Below are positions 1 to 9,250 of a stretch of DNA of 20,098 nucleotides, piece after piece (within the stretch, counting starts at the first letter, position 1; each line of letters starts with the position of its first letter). The stretch spans positions 1 through 20,098 of the forward strand of contig JAFISE010000330.1 of NCBI GenBank assembly GCA_022560025.1, read 5' to 3'. The position numbers were made by a program, and so were the translations under genes. The notes beneath the pieces are model-generated. The model was not told where the DNA came from and did no database searches. It saw only the letters and a program-made list of their open reading frames with translations. The stretch is from Stagonosporopsis chrysanthemi. Its lineage: Eukaryota > Ascomycota > Dothideomycetes > Pleosporales > Didymellaceae.

Positions 1-349
1 GTAATATAGAATTTTAGAAGAGTATTTTTTCTTAATAATTTTACAAGTTTAAGATTAAGGTTAAAATAATATTAAAGCTTATTATTAATTTTATTTTAAT
101 GTTTTTTAGGTTTTTGCCTTAAAATATTAGTAAAAACTTTACTTACTAGTAATAAATTAACAAAAGTTTAACACAATACTTCTAGTTAGTAAAGAAATAA
201 TTTTATATAGTATCGTCTTTTTAATTAAATATAAAGTAGTGTAATGTTAGAAAAGGTTATAAAGTTATAAAATATAGTATTTTAATAATAAAAACTAAAT
301 TATATTAAGCTCTTTAACTAAAATATAATACCTACTGCCTTTATATATA
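1..349. other. AT-rich noncoding flank
   Basis: Extremely AT-rich sequence with stops in every frame and no motif or repeat end that I can recognise. It has the TA-rich, CpA-poor texture of RIP-mutated fungal DNA, so it may be the remains of an older repeat. The TA at 348-349 is the left target-site duplication of the DNA transposon that follows. Confidence 0.6.
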
Positions 350-405
350 ATATACGCTGTAGGTAGGTTGCCTATATAGGTAAGTTACTTACTTTTACTT
401 AGACT
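350..405 (+). repeat. Left terminal inverted repeat of copy A
   Basis: It aligns with the reverse complement of 2085-2140. The shared core contains GTTGCCTATA and ends in TTACT. Many of the mismatches are transitions, as RIP would produce, but a few are not. Confidence 0.82.
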
Positions 406-454
406 CTACTAAACCTTACTTTATTATAGCTTAAAATACTATGCTCTAGTGCTA

Positions 455-2045
455 TAAGATATATTATAGCTTAGAATAGACTTTTAAAACTAATTCTATA
501 TTTTTCTTTTACATTTGTGTATTATAGCTAGTCTAATTACACTGTTTATAGCGTTGTACAGAGGTCTTACCTACTTTAGCACGTACATACTTGTTTTTTT
601 CTTCTAGATTTACTTTCTTTTACCTAATTTATATTCTATAGTAGCTGCTAGAGCTGCGTAAAGCTTAGTATTCTCTTATTATACTAAAACTAGCTTGTAT
701 AATTAAATTACTCTTTCCTTTGCACAGTGCTTAAGCGCGCTTAGTATAGAATTAAGTAAGCTATCTTGCTACTTCTTATCCTTTTTTCAAATTAGGGTTA
801 ATTACAACTATAGTTTTAGAGTATTACTAGGGGTTTATAAGTGCTAGAGCTTATATTTATTAGAGAGTTGTAGTAATAAAGTGTGTAGCTTTATATTAAG
901 GCCTGGTATAACTTGTTCTAGGTTAAGAAAGACTAGTCTAGCACTTTAGAGCATTTCTAAGATATTACTAGAGGTAAACATAGTATTATAAGCTGCTTTA
1001 AAGCATAGCAAGAACTTAAGCTTTATAATATAGTTAATCTAGTTATATTTAAGGTCTTTAGCTAAGTACCTATATACCTTCTCTAGAGAGGTAAAACAGT
1101 CTATATTAAGTAGCTATAGAACTTGCAATAAATATAGAAGAATATATATAGTAATAATCTTATTATCTTTATAGTGTTCTAAGAAATCTAGCAAGTTATA
1201 GCTCTTATAACTATTAATAACTAGTAGATAGTAGCTACTAACAGTACACTTCTTTATATATGTATTAAAATACCTTAACTAGTTAAGACTAAGTTTACTA
1301 GTAGTCTAGCTGTTCTTAAAGACTCTAATAACCTAATTTCAAGGCAGATTATCTTCTTTATACTAGTTTAAAAGGTACTTGTAGCCTTAGAAGATAATAA
1401 AGCATATAATAGCGTACTCTTTAGTATTAATACTTTTAATAGCTATTATCTACTCTTAATTACCTAGCTAAGCCTACTTTAGTTGTTCTTATCTCTTTAA
1501 AGCTATAATAACTACTCTAGTAGATATCTAGCTTATTATAAAGCTTGTCTTATTAAAGTTGTAGATATTATTATTCTTAATACTATACTTAGCTTTAGTA
1601 TTAGCTACTAGGCTAAACTAGCCCTAGATTACCTTTAAATCTTTGCAGAAGTCTCTATTGTAGTTATACTTGCAATTAAACTTTACTTTAAGCTCTGTTT
1701 AGTATCTAACAAATATACTAGGCTAGTTAAGGCTAATATAGCTTAGATTACGCTTAGTATACAAAGAATTAGCTATATTAGCTAAAGCTAATAGAGAGAA
1801 AGTAGAACTTTAAGCGTCTAATTTAAGTATATACTTAACAATTACCTACTCTTTATTATTGTCTAGTCTTTGCAAAGTAAGTACTATATTAGCATATAAA
1901 GGTTATTTTCTATATTAATTAAATAGTATCTTTTAAAGAACGCTATAGATTACTACAGTAAGTTGCTAAAACAGATTTGCATTTCTTTTAAGAGCTTAAA
2001 GCAGAAGCTATATCTAATATTTTATTTAACGCGTCTCTCTAAGCT
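455..2045 (-). pseudogene. Fot1-like DDE transposase pseudogene (copy A)
   Basis: In life this enzyme would bind the inverted repeats and cut and paste the element. Read on minus from about 2045, the broken frame gives an N-terminal helix-turn-helix region, a linker containing VIVKYILKLDA, then the DDE_1 catalytic core. The core is recognisable by YNFNKTSF, VINSYKSYNL and LLNID. These correspond to the family motifs NFDE.GF, .DGH.SH and LD. All three catalytic aspartates now read asparagine, at 1552-1554, 1213-1215 and 1105-1107. The spacing of 112 then 35 intervening residues matches copy B exactly. Many TAA/TAG stops interrupt the frame. The start and end are approximate. Sequence similarity to copies B and C supports the call. 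Confidence 0.82.
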
Positions 2046-2084
2046 TGTTAGCAAGGTATTTGTATAGGTAAGATAGTTTAGTAA

Positions 2085-2140
2085 GGTCTTAATAATAGTA
2101 AGCGACTTGCCTCTATAGGCAACTTGCCTGTAGAGTATAT
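2085..2140 (-). repeat. Right terminal inverted repeat of copy A
   Basis: Reverse-complement partner of 350-405, followed by the TA duplication at 2141-2142. It holds an internal doublet of CTTGCC-type motifs, also present in copies B and C, which is probably the transposase binding site. Confidence 0.82.
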
Positions 2141-2142
2141 TA

Positions 2143-2400
2143 GTATAAAGTTGATTAAGCTATTAAAATATCTTTAATAGGCTAAAATAAATTATAAACT
2201 TTAATAATCTAATTTTAATATTAAAATAGAATCTTTTAATAATATAATAATTTTTAGCATATTAAAATATAATATACTACTTAGTAAATAGTATATAAGA
2301 CTAATCTTTTTTTATCTCTAAATTATAAGTATCTAATATTATTAAACTTTAGAAAACTAATTGTTTAATCTTTACTATTTATTTTCTCTAGTCTATAGAG
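2143..2400. other. AT-rich noncoding spacer
   Basis: Very AT-rich, with no reading frame or repeat end that I can see. Composition changes to near-normal within a few tens of bases after 2400, so this marks the left edge of the GC-moderate island. Confidence 0.6.
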
Positions 2401-3659
2401 TAGCAGCTTTATTAGCTTAGATAGAGGACACTGCATTGACTAAGACACTTTCAATACAGAACATACTGTACGACCTGCTACGAGATCTTTACCGTAACAA
2501 ACTCGCTATTTTGTTCTGTTTACTATCAAGACATGCTACTAATTTATTACGTATAGCCAGATTTTTCTAGTGGGACATTGAACCGGCTGTAATTGTATTA
2601 GGTCCGGAAGAGCAAGGTAGTAGGGCCGAAGACTTCACCGCCGCCGTCTAGTAGCAATCTCACACCGGATCCGGTCCGGCGGCATGTCGTTGTTCTTAAC
2701 ACTTTAAAACCATCAATGATGAGCTGTTGTTAATCATCATTTGCAGCAGACAGCCGGCTATATATCTTTAGTCGTGAGACAGCGCTGGATGGATTGTGCA
2801 AACTTGTTAGACCTATGAGATTTATAAAGAGTGCGAAACAAGCTTCTAATCTTACTTCTACCTACTTCTAACGCCTTGAGTAACCTGAGAATGCCGACAT
2901 CATCGCAGTGGTGTAATCCGCCCTGCATTTGCTAACCATCTCGGAGGAGCGTTCCGCGGCTATACCCTGTATGAAGCCCTGCGTGCGCCGACAGCATGTT
3001 AGTATCATCTGGTTTGCTAATGACAGTATTGCCGTTTTACTCACAGATTACTTTTTTATCCGTGTAACGTGCACATAGTACCTGTTGACGGCGTTGGGGG
3101 GTCGAAAAAGGCGTGTACTGTCTGTAGCAGAGAGATTGTTTAACTATTGTCAAGAGAGCGGCGTTGAAAAGACTACAAGAAGAAAACTTTAAACAGCAAG
3201 TTTGATCTTAATGTCTAATTTACATCATGTATTGTTTTAGCCATTGAACAATTAAGGACACGTCCTTAGGGCTCAGAATGAGGTCTAAAGATGATTGTCC
3301 AAGTCTCTTTCCAATCAGGAGGGCGAAGTCGTACATAAGTATGCTTGAAGACTGAAATAATTACAGCTTCAAATAGCCTAAAAGTTTCTTGCTAATTGAT
3401 TGTACTGATGTAATGGGATGTTACAGGACTAAGAAGAGGGCATCTATTCTTCTGCGCGGAGGCTGACCTATCCTCTAATCAAGATTACTACCTACGCAGC
3501 CACTACCTTGAAAATTAAGGTCTGTAAGATTTCATCCACTACTATAGATTAGTGAACTGTTACAAAAAGGTTTGAAGGATAAGGGCAAAGCTTTCGAAAT
3601 GCATACGGGTCGATGCGTCTGAGGCTAAAGGGTAGCGCAAGAAGGACTAAAGTACAATT
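2401..3659. other. GC-moderate noncoding part of the island
   Basis: Base composition is ordinary here, with CpG-containing words such as CCGGATCCGGTCCGG near 2667 intact, so this stretch largely escaped RIP. No long open frame is present. A 38-codon minus-strand frame (3220-3336) reads like ordinary protein, including LIGKRLGQSSLDL, but it is too short and isolated to call a gene. A perfect 8-bp inverted repeat AATGATGA/TCATCATT lies at 2715-2722 and 2734-2741 with an 11-bp loop. A plus-strand frame at 3613-3807 mostly overlaps the end of the acyltransferase pseudogene and looks accidental. The stretch is best read as intergenic or as the remains of an older gene. Confidence 0.5.
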
Positions 3660-4985
3660 TCAAGGAGAAGAACACTTACTGTCTACATCCTTCAAACTCA
3701 TCATGACATCAAAACGATCCATGTGCTCAGGGCCTCATTTAGCATCCCGATGTCTAGGAAGGATGAACGCGAGTCCATCTATTCTCGCCGGCATAAGACG
3801 AACATAAGCAGGACGATGCCCCATAACAGGACCAAAGTTGGGAAGTAGGTTAAGTGAACTCCAATTTGCCACATCAAAGTTTGTTCCCTTGAAAAGGAAG
3901 CTTAGGTCGCGAAGCTGGCGATATTCAAAGCCAGACTCAGGGTAGCTTTTTGCTCAGCGAACGATTGCAGTATCTACGTCCATATTTGAAAGGGTCCGGG
4001 TGATGTTATCAACGACGCTAGTCATTATAGCGGGACACTCAACTGCCTTTCCCGATATTTCCAAGCAGATTCTCTCTGTAGGTAAAATAGAATCGTAAGC
4101 AATTCGTGGATATGGCTCCAGAAATGATATCAAATTACGTATCTGATTCGTCTTGTCCAGATAGCCAGCCTTCTTGAGGAGACCACGCATGTTACAGGCC
4201 ATGTAAAGTTCAGAAAACTCGTCCTTCAGACGATGCGTCGATAAGCCACAAGCTTGGGTAGTATGCAGACGTGCAGTGAGAGTCAATGTCCATAACAAAG
4301 CCGTCACCATTGTACTCAGCGTGAACGGGAGCTGTGTATGTTGGCGCAGCTCGCTGCGTAACTCTTCAAGCTTCTGGACGGACCATCTCAGGAGAACGCT
4401 CTTGATAGTTGCGCTGGATCCATGTACGCTGTCATTGACTTCAACACGATCTGCATCTGCTGCTGGGATATTGGAATTTATTTCGTCTGTGCCCGGCAAT
4501 GCCTTTGCCCTAATCGCATCGAGTAATGAGTCCCCATCAAGAGGCTCTGTAGGGTTGGTTCCACATTCAGTTATGGCGAGACCCTGGACATTCAGTGCGA
4601 GGACTTTGAGAATATTTTCACACCCGACCCCATCTACGAGGCCATGATGGGCGGCGAACATGACAATCAGACCATCTTTGATCTCTGTGTAGGACACATA
4701 CAAGGCCGGCTTTTGAGATGCTCTCATGATAGACATCAGCTTGGGGCCGTAAAAGTCGTGCTGCTTGAACTCGTGGAGCGGCGTTCCCATCGCATGAAGC
4801 TCATCGTAGCCAGGTAGGTCCTCGCCTTGAAGTTGATCACAAGGAATGACAGGATCATTGTCGGACCAGTAGATTTAGTCTTGTAACCATCATCGGCATC
4901 TTCCCACAGGACACCAGACAGAAAAAGCATCTGAGCAGCAGTCTTCTTTAATTCAGCGTTTCCAACGGGACGTAGTCGGGAGGGA
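3660..4985 (-). pseudogene. BAHD-type acyltransferase pseudogene, 5'-truncated
   Basis: Relic of a fungal acyltransferase of the transferase family (PF02458), enzymes that move an acyl group from acyl-CoA to a hydroxyl or amine, often in secondary metabolism. The longest open part (3954-4790, 278 codons) carries the diagnostic HxxxDG motif as HHGLVDG, with His at 4644-4646 and Asp at 4632-4634. The same frame continues through a TGA at 3954-3956 into NWSSLNLLPNFGPVMG and then DRFDVMMSLKDVD. NFG (Asn codon at 3837-3839) stands where the family has its conserved DFG-type motif. Further in-frame stops lie at 3735-3737, 3660-3662 and 4875-4877. Upstream of about 4880 the coding sense moves to another frame (QMLFLSGVLWEDADD), so there is an indel or intron remnant near 4865-4885. 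The remaining N-terminal part is missing at the junction near 4985. The three internal stops fit C-to-T changes (CGA or CAA). The substrate cannot be told. Confidence 0.85.
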
Positions 4986-5150
4986 GTTGCTCGCTGTAGC
5001 TACGCTACGGCTCACAAGTCAACTACGCCTGTACTGCTACGGCTCGCCACGCAAGATCAGTGCTACAGTTACGGCTACAGTACAGCATTACAGGTAGAAT
5101 CCTGTACGTAGTTCACTATTTAAGTAAAGTGCTGCCTATTTAAGTAAAGC
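4985..5150. repeat. Island edge with short repeats
   Basis: Junction between the truncated acyltransferase and AT-rich DNA. GCTACGGCTC occurs at 5004-5013 and 5036-5045, with ACGGCTAC nearby at about 5071. The 14-mer CTATTTAAGTAAAG occurs twice, at 5116-5129 and 5136-5149, a 20-bp period. CpG is still frequent up to about 5075. It could be the end of a mobile element that cut the gene, but I found no inverted partner elsewhere in the window. Confidence 0.5.
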
Positions 5151-6059
5151 TACTACCAAAAACAGTAATTGAGGTAAATTGTTGCTTAAGAATTCTAACC
5201 CTATTACTACAGCCTAACTTATTACTACCTGTACTACCTCTATTGTATACCTTTACTTAGAGAACCGTAGCTATCTTAGTTAGCTATATTAGTTAGCTAA
5301 TTATCTAATTAGATAAGTAACTAAGAAATATTTAAATCCTAGAGCTTGCTTATATAGATCCTTTACTACTACTAAGTACAATACTATAGCTATACTACTG
5401 TGCTATAAGCTACTACTATACTACTACTATACTACCTAAATCTTTACTACGTCTTTCTAACTTACTTAAGGAGTAGTCTACAGTAGGCTACTATAGGACT
5501 ACTTTCTGTTAGAAACGCTGTTCTTTATTTCTGCCTTTAGAGCACTAGCAGCTATTTCTAGGTTATTAACCTTAAAGACTAACTGTATAGTAGTTAATAC
5601 TAGTAGAATCTCCTAGTTATAAATAAGTAATATTACTATATAATTAGGTATATTATCTCTAAAACTCTAACTATAGAAGAGATCTAATAAATACCTTAAC
5701 TAAAGAGTATATAATATATTAAGGTATTAATAGAGCTATAACTAGATTTAAATAATATTAAGTAAAAATAAGGGTATTATTTCTTATTATATAGAATAAA
5801 GATCTTAACTTAGTATTTACTGTTTATACACTAATTTTTTATAAGTTAATTTAACAAGAACTTACGTATATTATGCTATTACTTCTAGCTAATACTAAAA
5901 ACCTTAGATCTACTCTGTTTAGCCTTTTGCTATCTATATATATATAGAATTTAGTAAATATAAAATTTATATAGCTTATTTATATTAAGTAGTTTTTTTT
6001 ATCTTAATAATATAAAGAGTATACTGCTAAGAGCTATTACTAGTATAAACTAAATTAAT
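5150..6059. other. RIP-like AT-rich DNA, no recognised gene
   Basis: Rich in CTA/TAG words, with stops in all frames and no domain that I recognise. A small palindromic stretch rich in TTAGCTAA-type words lies around 5270-5330. It is probably an eroded repeat. Confidence 0.5.
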
Positions 6060-6520
6060 TTAATAGAGAATAGCTATAGTTTAACAACTTTTTATTTATA
6101 GAAGCTGTAGCTAGAGCTTAGCTAGCTCTAGTTCTAGCTTGTAGAGTTTTTGTACTTTGCTTTAGAGGTAAGATAGCTCTGCTACAGAACTCTAGTAAGT
6201 CTAAGCCTAAGGCACGTAAGTACTTAGGCGCTAGTTGTATGCCTAGCCTATTATAGTACTCTCTTACTTAAAGCTTATTTATCTTATATATTAAACTTAA
6301 AACAACTCTTTTAGTATCTATTACTTACCTACTATACTTTATTTATTATAATACAGCCTTACTACTCTGCTTACTTTTACTAACTTGTCTTATTTTGTTA
6401 CTTACTATAGTTAGTAAGCTTAGGGTTAAATGTATGCGTAAGCGTACTAGCAATAGCTTTGTCTAGGTACTGCGCGCTCTTTTCTTACCTTAACGCGTCT
6501 TTTTGCTAATTATCTATAGT
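6060..6520 (-). pseudogene. Degenerate reading frame of unknown family
   Basis: Read on minus, one frame stays protein-like for about 130 codons with few stops, all of the TAA/TAG type that RIP makes from CAA, CAG or TGG. The clearest part, about 6070-6270, includes VREYYNRLGIQLAPKYLRAL followed by GLDLLEFCSRAILPLK. Farther upstream it is rich in Lys and Ser. An alternative minus frame is better between about 6430 and 6520 (DKAIASTLTHTFNPKLTN), suggesting an indel. I do not recognise the family. It lies in the sequence into which the chromovirus later inserted and may belong to an older transposon or a duplicated host gene. Confidence 0.35.
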
Positions 6521-6524
6521 TGTC

Positions 6525-7400
6525 CCTTAGTAAGAAGTCTAAGTCTGTGCTGCTGCCTTTGCCTACTAAAAAGCCTAGCATAGTTATACTAGAGTTGTTT
6601 ACCTTTCTTACTAAGTAGGCTCTTATACAACTTAAGAATATAGTTAAGTAGTTAAAGTTAGAAAGTAAGAATAAAACCTTGTCTAAAGCAGAGCTTAGTA
6701 ACTTTAAGTTATACTACTACTACTTCTTTAATAACCTTAAGTATAAGTTTAATAGTATAATATTATATATAGCTTGTAAGTACATATATAGCTATTATAC
6801 TAGAGTATACTTAAATTCTTTGTCTCTTTAGTATACTTATATTAATAACTAGTAGCTATCTTATAAGTATTAAAATAAGATTACAAAGCTCTTTATACTA
6901 TCTAATAAATTATACAAGATAGTAAATACTTATTACTAGTAGTATAGTTCTATACTTAGCTCTATTAAGCCTTAGCTGTTAGGCTCTAGACTGTTAGGCT
7001 CTAGCTAGGCTAATAGTAACAATATAGTACTACTCTAAGCCTATACTAACAGTCTGTAAGTATTATTAACCTTTTTAGTGCTTATTTAGCTTAGCAGCTT
7101 AGGCTAGGTTCTAACAAGCTCTATCTATAATAACCTTATAAATTATTAAGGCCTTAATTATAATAGCGCCTTAGCTTTATACTCTAGCTCTAAGAAGAGT
7201 ATATAGTCTACCTATAACTTAGAGTAGTTTAAGTATAAAGCTAAGCTAGATAATAATACTAATACTTTAGCCTATTATAAGAGTATTATCTTAGCTAGAG
7301 ATACTATTAAGTATTTAGAGCAGATTACAGATACTTAAAAACAGTCTCTAGAAGTTTAGTAAAAGCTTTTCTTTTAAGTTTATTAGTAAGTAAGTTTTTT
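6525..7400 (+). pseudogene. Degenerate reading frame of unknown family
   Basis: A plus-strand frame with soluble-protein composition and RIP-type stops. Segments include KTLSKAELSNFKLYYYYFFN and, farther on, FKYKAKLDNNTNTLAYYKS and DTIKYLEQITDT. Several Lys codons (AAG/AAA) are probably former Glu (GAG/GAA). A short frame at about 7510-7660 (STKAFIKLVDKLKAEY) may be a continuation after an indel. No zinc knuckle, RT, integrase or DDE motif is visible, so I cannot assign it. It might be gag-like or a non-transposon repeat gene. The opposite strand also has fairly open stretches here, so the strand call is uncertain. Confidence 0.3.
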
Positions 7401-7662
7401 CTCTAGTTTCTTGTTCTTAGTCTATAAGTAATCTCTAACAAGTGTTACAGTCTTATATACTTTATAAGATTAGAAGCTATCTATCTAACTTTAATAATAA
7501 CTAGTATATTAAGAATTACTTATACTTATACTACTTTATCTCTACTAAGGCCTTTATAAAGCTAGTAGACAAGCTTAAAGCAGAGTATTAGGCATAGACT
7601 GCTAAGTATCTTTGCTATAAGAACAAGACTACTTAATCTATAAAAACTAATAGTATTATTAT
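7401..7662. other. AT-rich DNA next to the chromovirus insertion
   Basis: Contains only the short degenerate frame mentioned with the preceding entry. Its right end joins the chromovirus target site. The sequence resuming at 16497 would have been its continuation before insertion. Confidence 0.45.
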
Positions 7663-7667
7663 ACTAG
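7663..7667. repeat. Target-site duplication ACTAG, left
   Basis: ACTAG lies immediately before the 5' LTR and recurs at 16492-16496 right after the 3' LTR. A perfect 5-bp duplication is what a Ty3/Gypsy integrase leaves, and it fixes both element ends. Confidence 0.9.
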
Positions 7668-8165
7668 TGTTATAATCTTGCAAAGGATATAGCATAGTAT
7701 AATAAGTAACTAACTAGAATCTTAACAGGAACTAGAGATTAGAGCATAGGACAAAGTAATTACAGGTTACATAACTTGCTTATTAACAAGCACGCACAGA
7801 CTAGTGCTTATTAACAAGCATAGTATAATTCTACTTGTTAACAAGTAATTAAGGTTACATCTTATTAGATTAACTCTAGTTGCTTATTAACAAGTATCTT
7901 ATAGTTATAGTATATAGCATAGTAGAAATACAAGCTCTTACAGTTTATATTTAACCTAAGTAATAATCTAAGTTATTAGATCTTAACTCTAACCTTTAAG
8001 CTAGATAGGCTACTCTATACTATTTATTATTACCTTTGCTTTTAAGATAAACAGATAGTATCTGTACTCTTTACTATAAACTTCTTTATCTTCTTGTTGC
8101 TATATTTATCTCTAAGAACTAATTAAATAGTACTTATAAGCTTTGCTTAAAGTATAGCCTTAATA
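7668..8165 (+). repeat. 5' LTR of the chromovirus
   Basis: 498 bp, starting TGTTATAATC and ending CCTTAATA (CCTTAACA in the 3' LTR, so the terminal CA has become TA). It matches 16145-16491, with differences that are mostly transitions. It carries about 151 bp, starting near 7875, that the 3' LTR lacks. It contains CTTGTTAACAAG-type palindromes at 7779, 7807, 7834 and 7883, the first, second and fourth with G-to-A changes. Confidence 0.92.
7779..7894. promoter_or_regulatory. Palindrome cluster in the 5' LTR
   Basis: Four 12-bp palindrome copies at 7779-7790, 7807-7818, 7834-7845 and 7883-7894, consensus CTTGTTAACAAG. Start-to-start spacings are 28, 27 and 49 bp. LTRs hold the element's promoter, so these could be binding sites for a dimeric regulator. 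That function is inferred. Confidence 0.45.
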
Positions 8166-8182
8166 TTTTAAACACTCTTAAG

Positions 8183-9250
8183 ATGTCTACTACCTTAGGA
8201 AACTAAGCTACTCAAAGCAGCTCTAACAAAGCTCTACCTATGTATAAAGTAGCTTCTAGAAGTAATATAATCTCTCTTGCAAAGCCTAACCTCTACTATA
8301 GTAACTATAATAAGCTAGACAAATAGTTACTTTAGTAAAACTTTTTCTTTATCTTCTAAGAATAGAACGTACTAGAAGTCTAGTAAGTTACTTTTATAGC
8401 TAGTCACATACGTAACTAAGCTCTAAAGTAGATTAAGCTATTCTTTTAATAGTATACTGTAAGAGACGCCTTAGACAAAGTTAACAAGTAGATATATAAT
8501 ATTAATAACTTTAAAGAAAAAGTCAAGACTATCTTTAGTATTATTAATAAGCCTAGCATTACCTAGTGCAAGATTTAGTATATTTAACAGCGCAACTCTA
8601 CTACAAACTATGCTGCTAACTTTTTACAACTTATAGCTAATACTAACTAAGATAATACTACTCTACTTACTATGTTTTAACAAGGCCTTAAACTAAGAGT
8701 TAAGGAAGAACTAATATATAGCAGTATATAGCTAAATAATCTTAATATGCTTATTTAAGAGACTATTAATATTAATAACTAACTTTATAAGCTTAACTAA
8801 GAACTTAGTTGTAAAATTTATAATAGCTAATAAAACCTATTTACTGTATAACAACACTAGCCTTAGAGAAAAAACAACAACTTTGAATATAGACAGTGTA
8901 AAAGATGTTACTTGTCTAATACCTTACAACGTGTCTATATAGAAACTAGCAACTATTATAGTCTTAAAGTAATAGACCTCTCTAATCTTAATAAAGGGCC
9001 TAAGCATTAGAATAACAAGAATAAGAGTAGTAAAGAAAGTAATAAGCCCTTAGTAACTTGTTATAGCTATAGTAAATAAGGCTACTATGCTAGAGACTGC
9101 TAAAGCAAGAACAAAGTAACACAGCAACTTAACATGCTTACTAGTATAATAGACTCTGCTAATGCTAGTAAATAGAAAATACTTACTAAAGACATAGAAC
9201 GTCTTATAAAAGAGCTAGAGATAGATTCTAAGACAGATAATAGATATATT
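8183..9250 (+). pseudogene. Chromovirus gag pseudogene
   Basis: Gag forms the particle that packages the element's RNA. The frame opens with ATG at 8183 (MSTTLGN), 17 bp after the 5' LTR, and stays in register through the zinc knuckle. The middle part has the retrotransposon-gag pattern: TTNYAANFLQLIANTN, then QGLKLRVKEELIY, then NLNMLI and a short NININN stretch. The nucleocapsid knuckle CYSYSK*GYYARDC lies at 9059-9100. It corresponds to CxxCxxxGHxxxxC, but the second Cys and the His have become Tyr (TGT to TAT, CAT to TAT). Stops are frequent. The start is likely real because it is the first ATG after the LTR and in frame with the knuckle. The end is approximate. Confidence 0.8.

Larger units (their letters stand above)
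350..2140 (-). mobile_element. Fot1/pogo-like DNA transposon, copy A (complete, dead)
   Basis: A 1,791-bp element flanked by TA at 348-349 and 2141-2142, the target duplication typical of Tc1/mariner-pogo elements. Its ends are inverted repeats of about 56 bp, with an outer tip reading ATATAC where copies B and C read ACGTAC, a change explained by CpG decay. The one internal gene is a degenerate DDE transposase on the minus strand. The length fits fungal Fot1-type elements (about 1.8-1.9 kb). The inverted repeats are more diverged from each other than those of copy B, so this insertion is probably older. Confidence 0.88.

Noticed and set aside
2667..2681. CCGGATCCGGTCCGG as a regulatory palindrome
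   Set aside because: It is a short GC-rich stretch with no gene start nearby. Nothing supports a function.
2715..2741. Hairpin AATGATGA/TCATCATT as a terminator or RNA gene
   Set aside because: The stem is only 8 AT-rich base pairs in a fungal intergenic region with no adjacent active gene, so chance is likely.
3613..3807. 64-codon plus-strand open frame
   Set aside because: It overlaps the 3' part of the acyltransferase pseudogene on the other strand, has no recognisable domain, and its composition looks accidental.
4276..4647. 123-codon open frame on plus inside the acyltransferase
   Set aside because: It overlaps the acyltransferase relic antisense, where the minus strand carries the HxxxDG motif and a clear family pattern. 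The plus frame is a shadow.
4736..4930. 64-codon minus frame as a separate small gene
   Set aside because: Its first part is the acyltransferase N-terminal piece in another frame (QMLFLSGVLWEDADD). Its second part overlaps the true frame downstream, so it marks a frameshift and not a gene.
7779..7894. CRISPR-like array of short palindromes
   Set aside because: The units are 12 bp with 15-37 bp gaps that are the same in both LTRs, and the host is evidently a fungus. They are LTR components.
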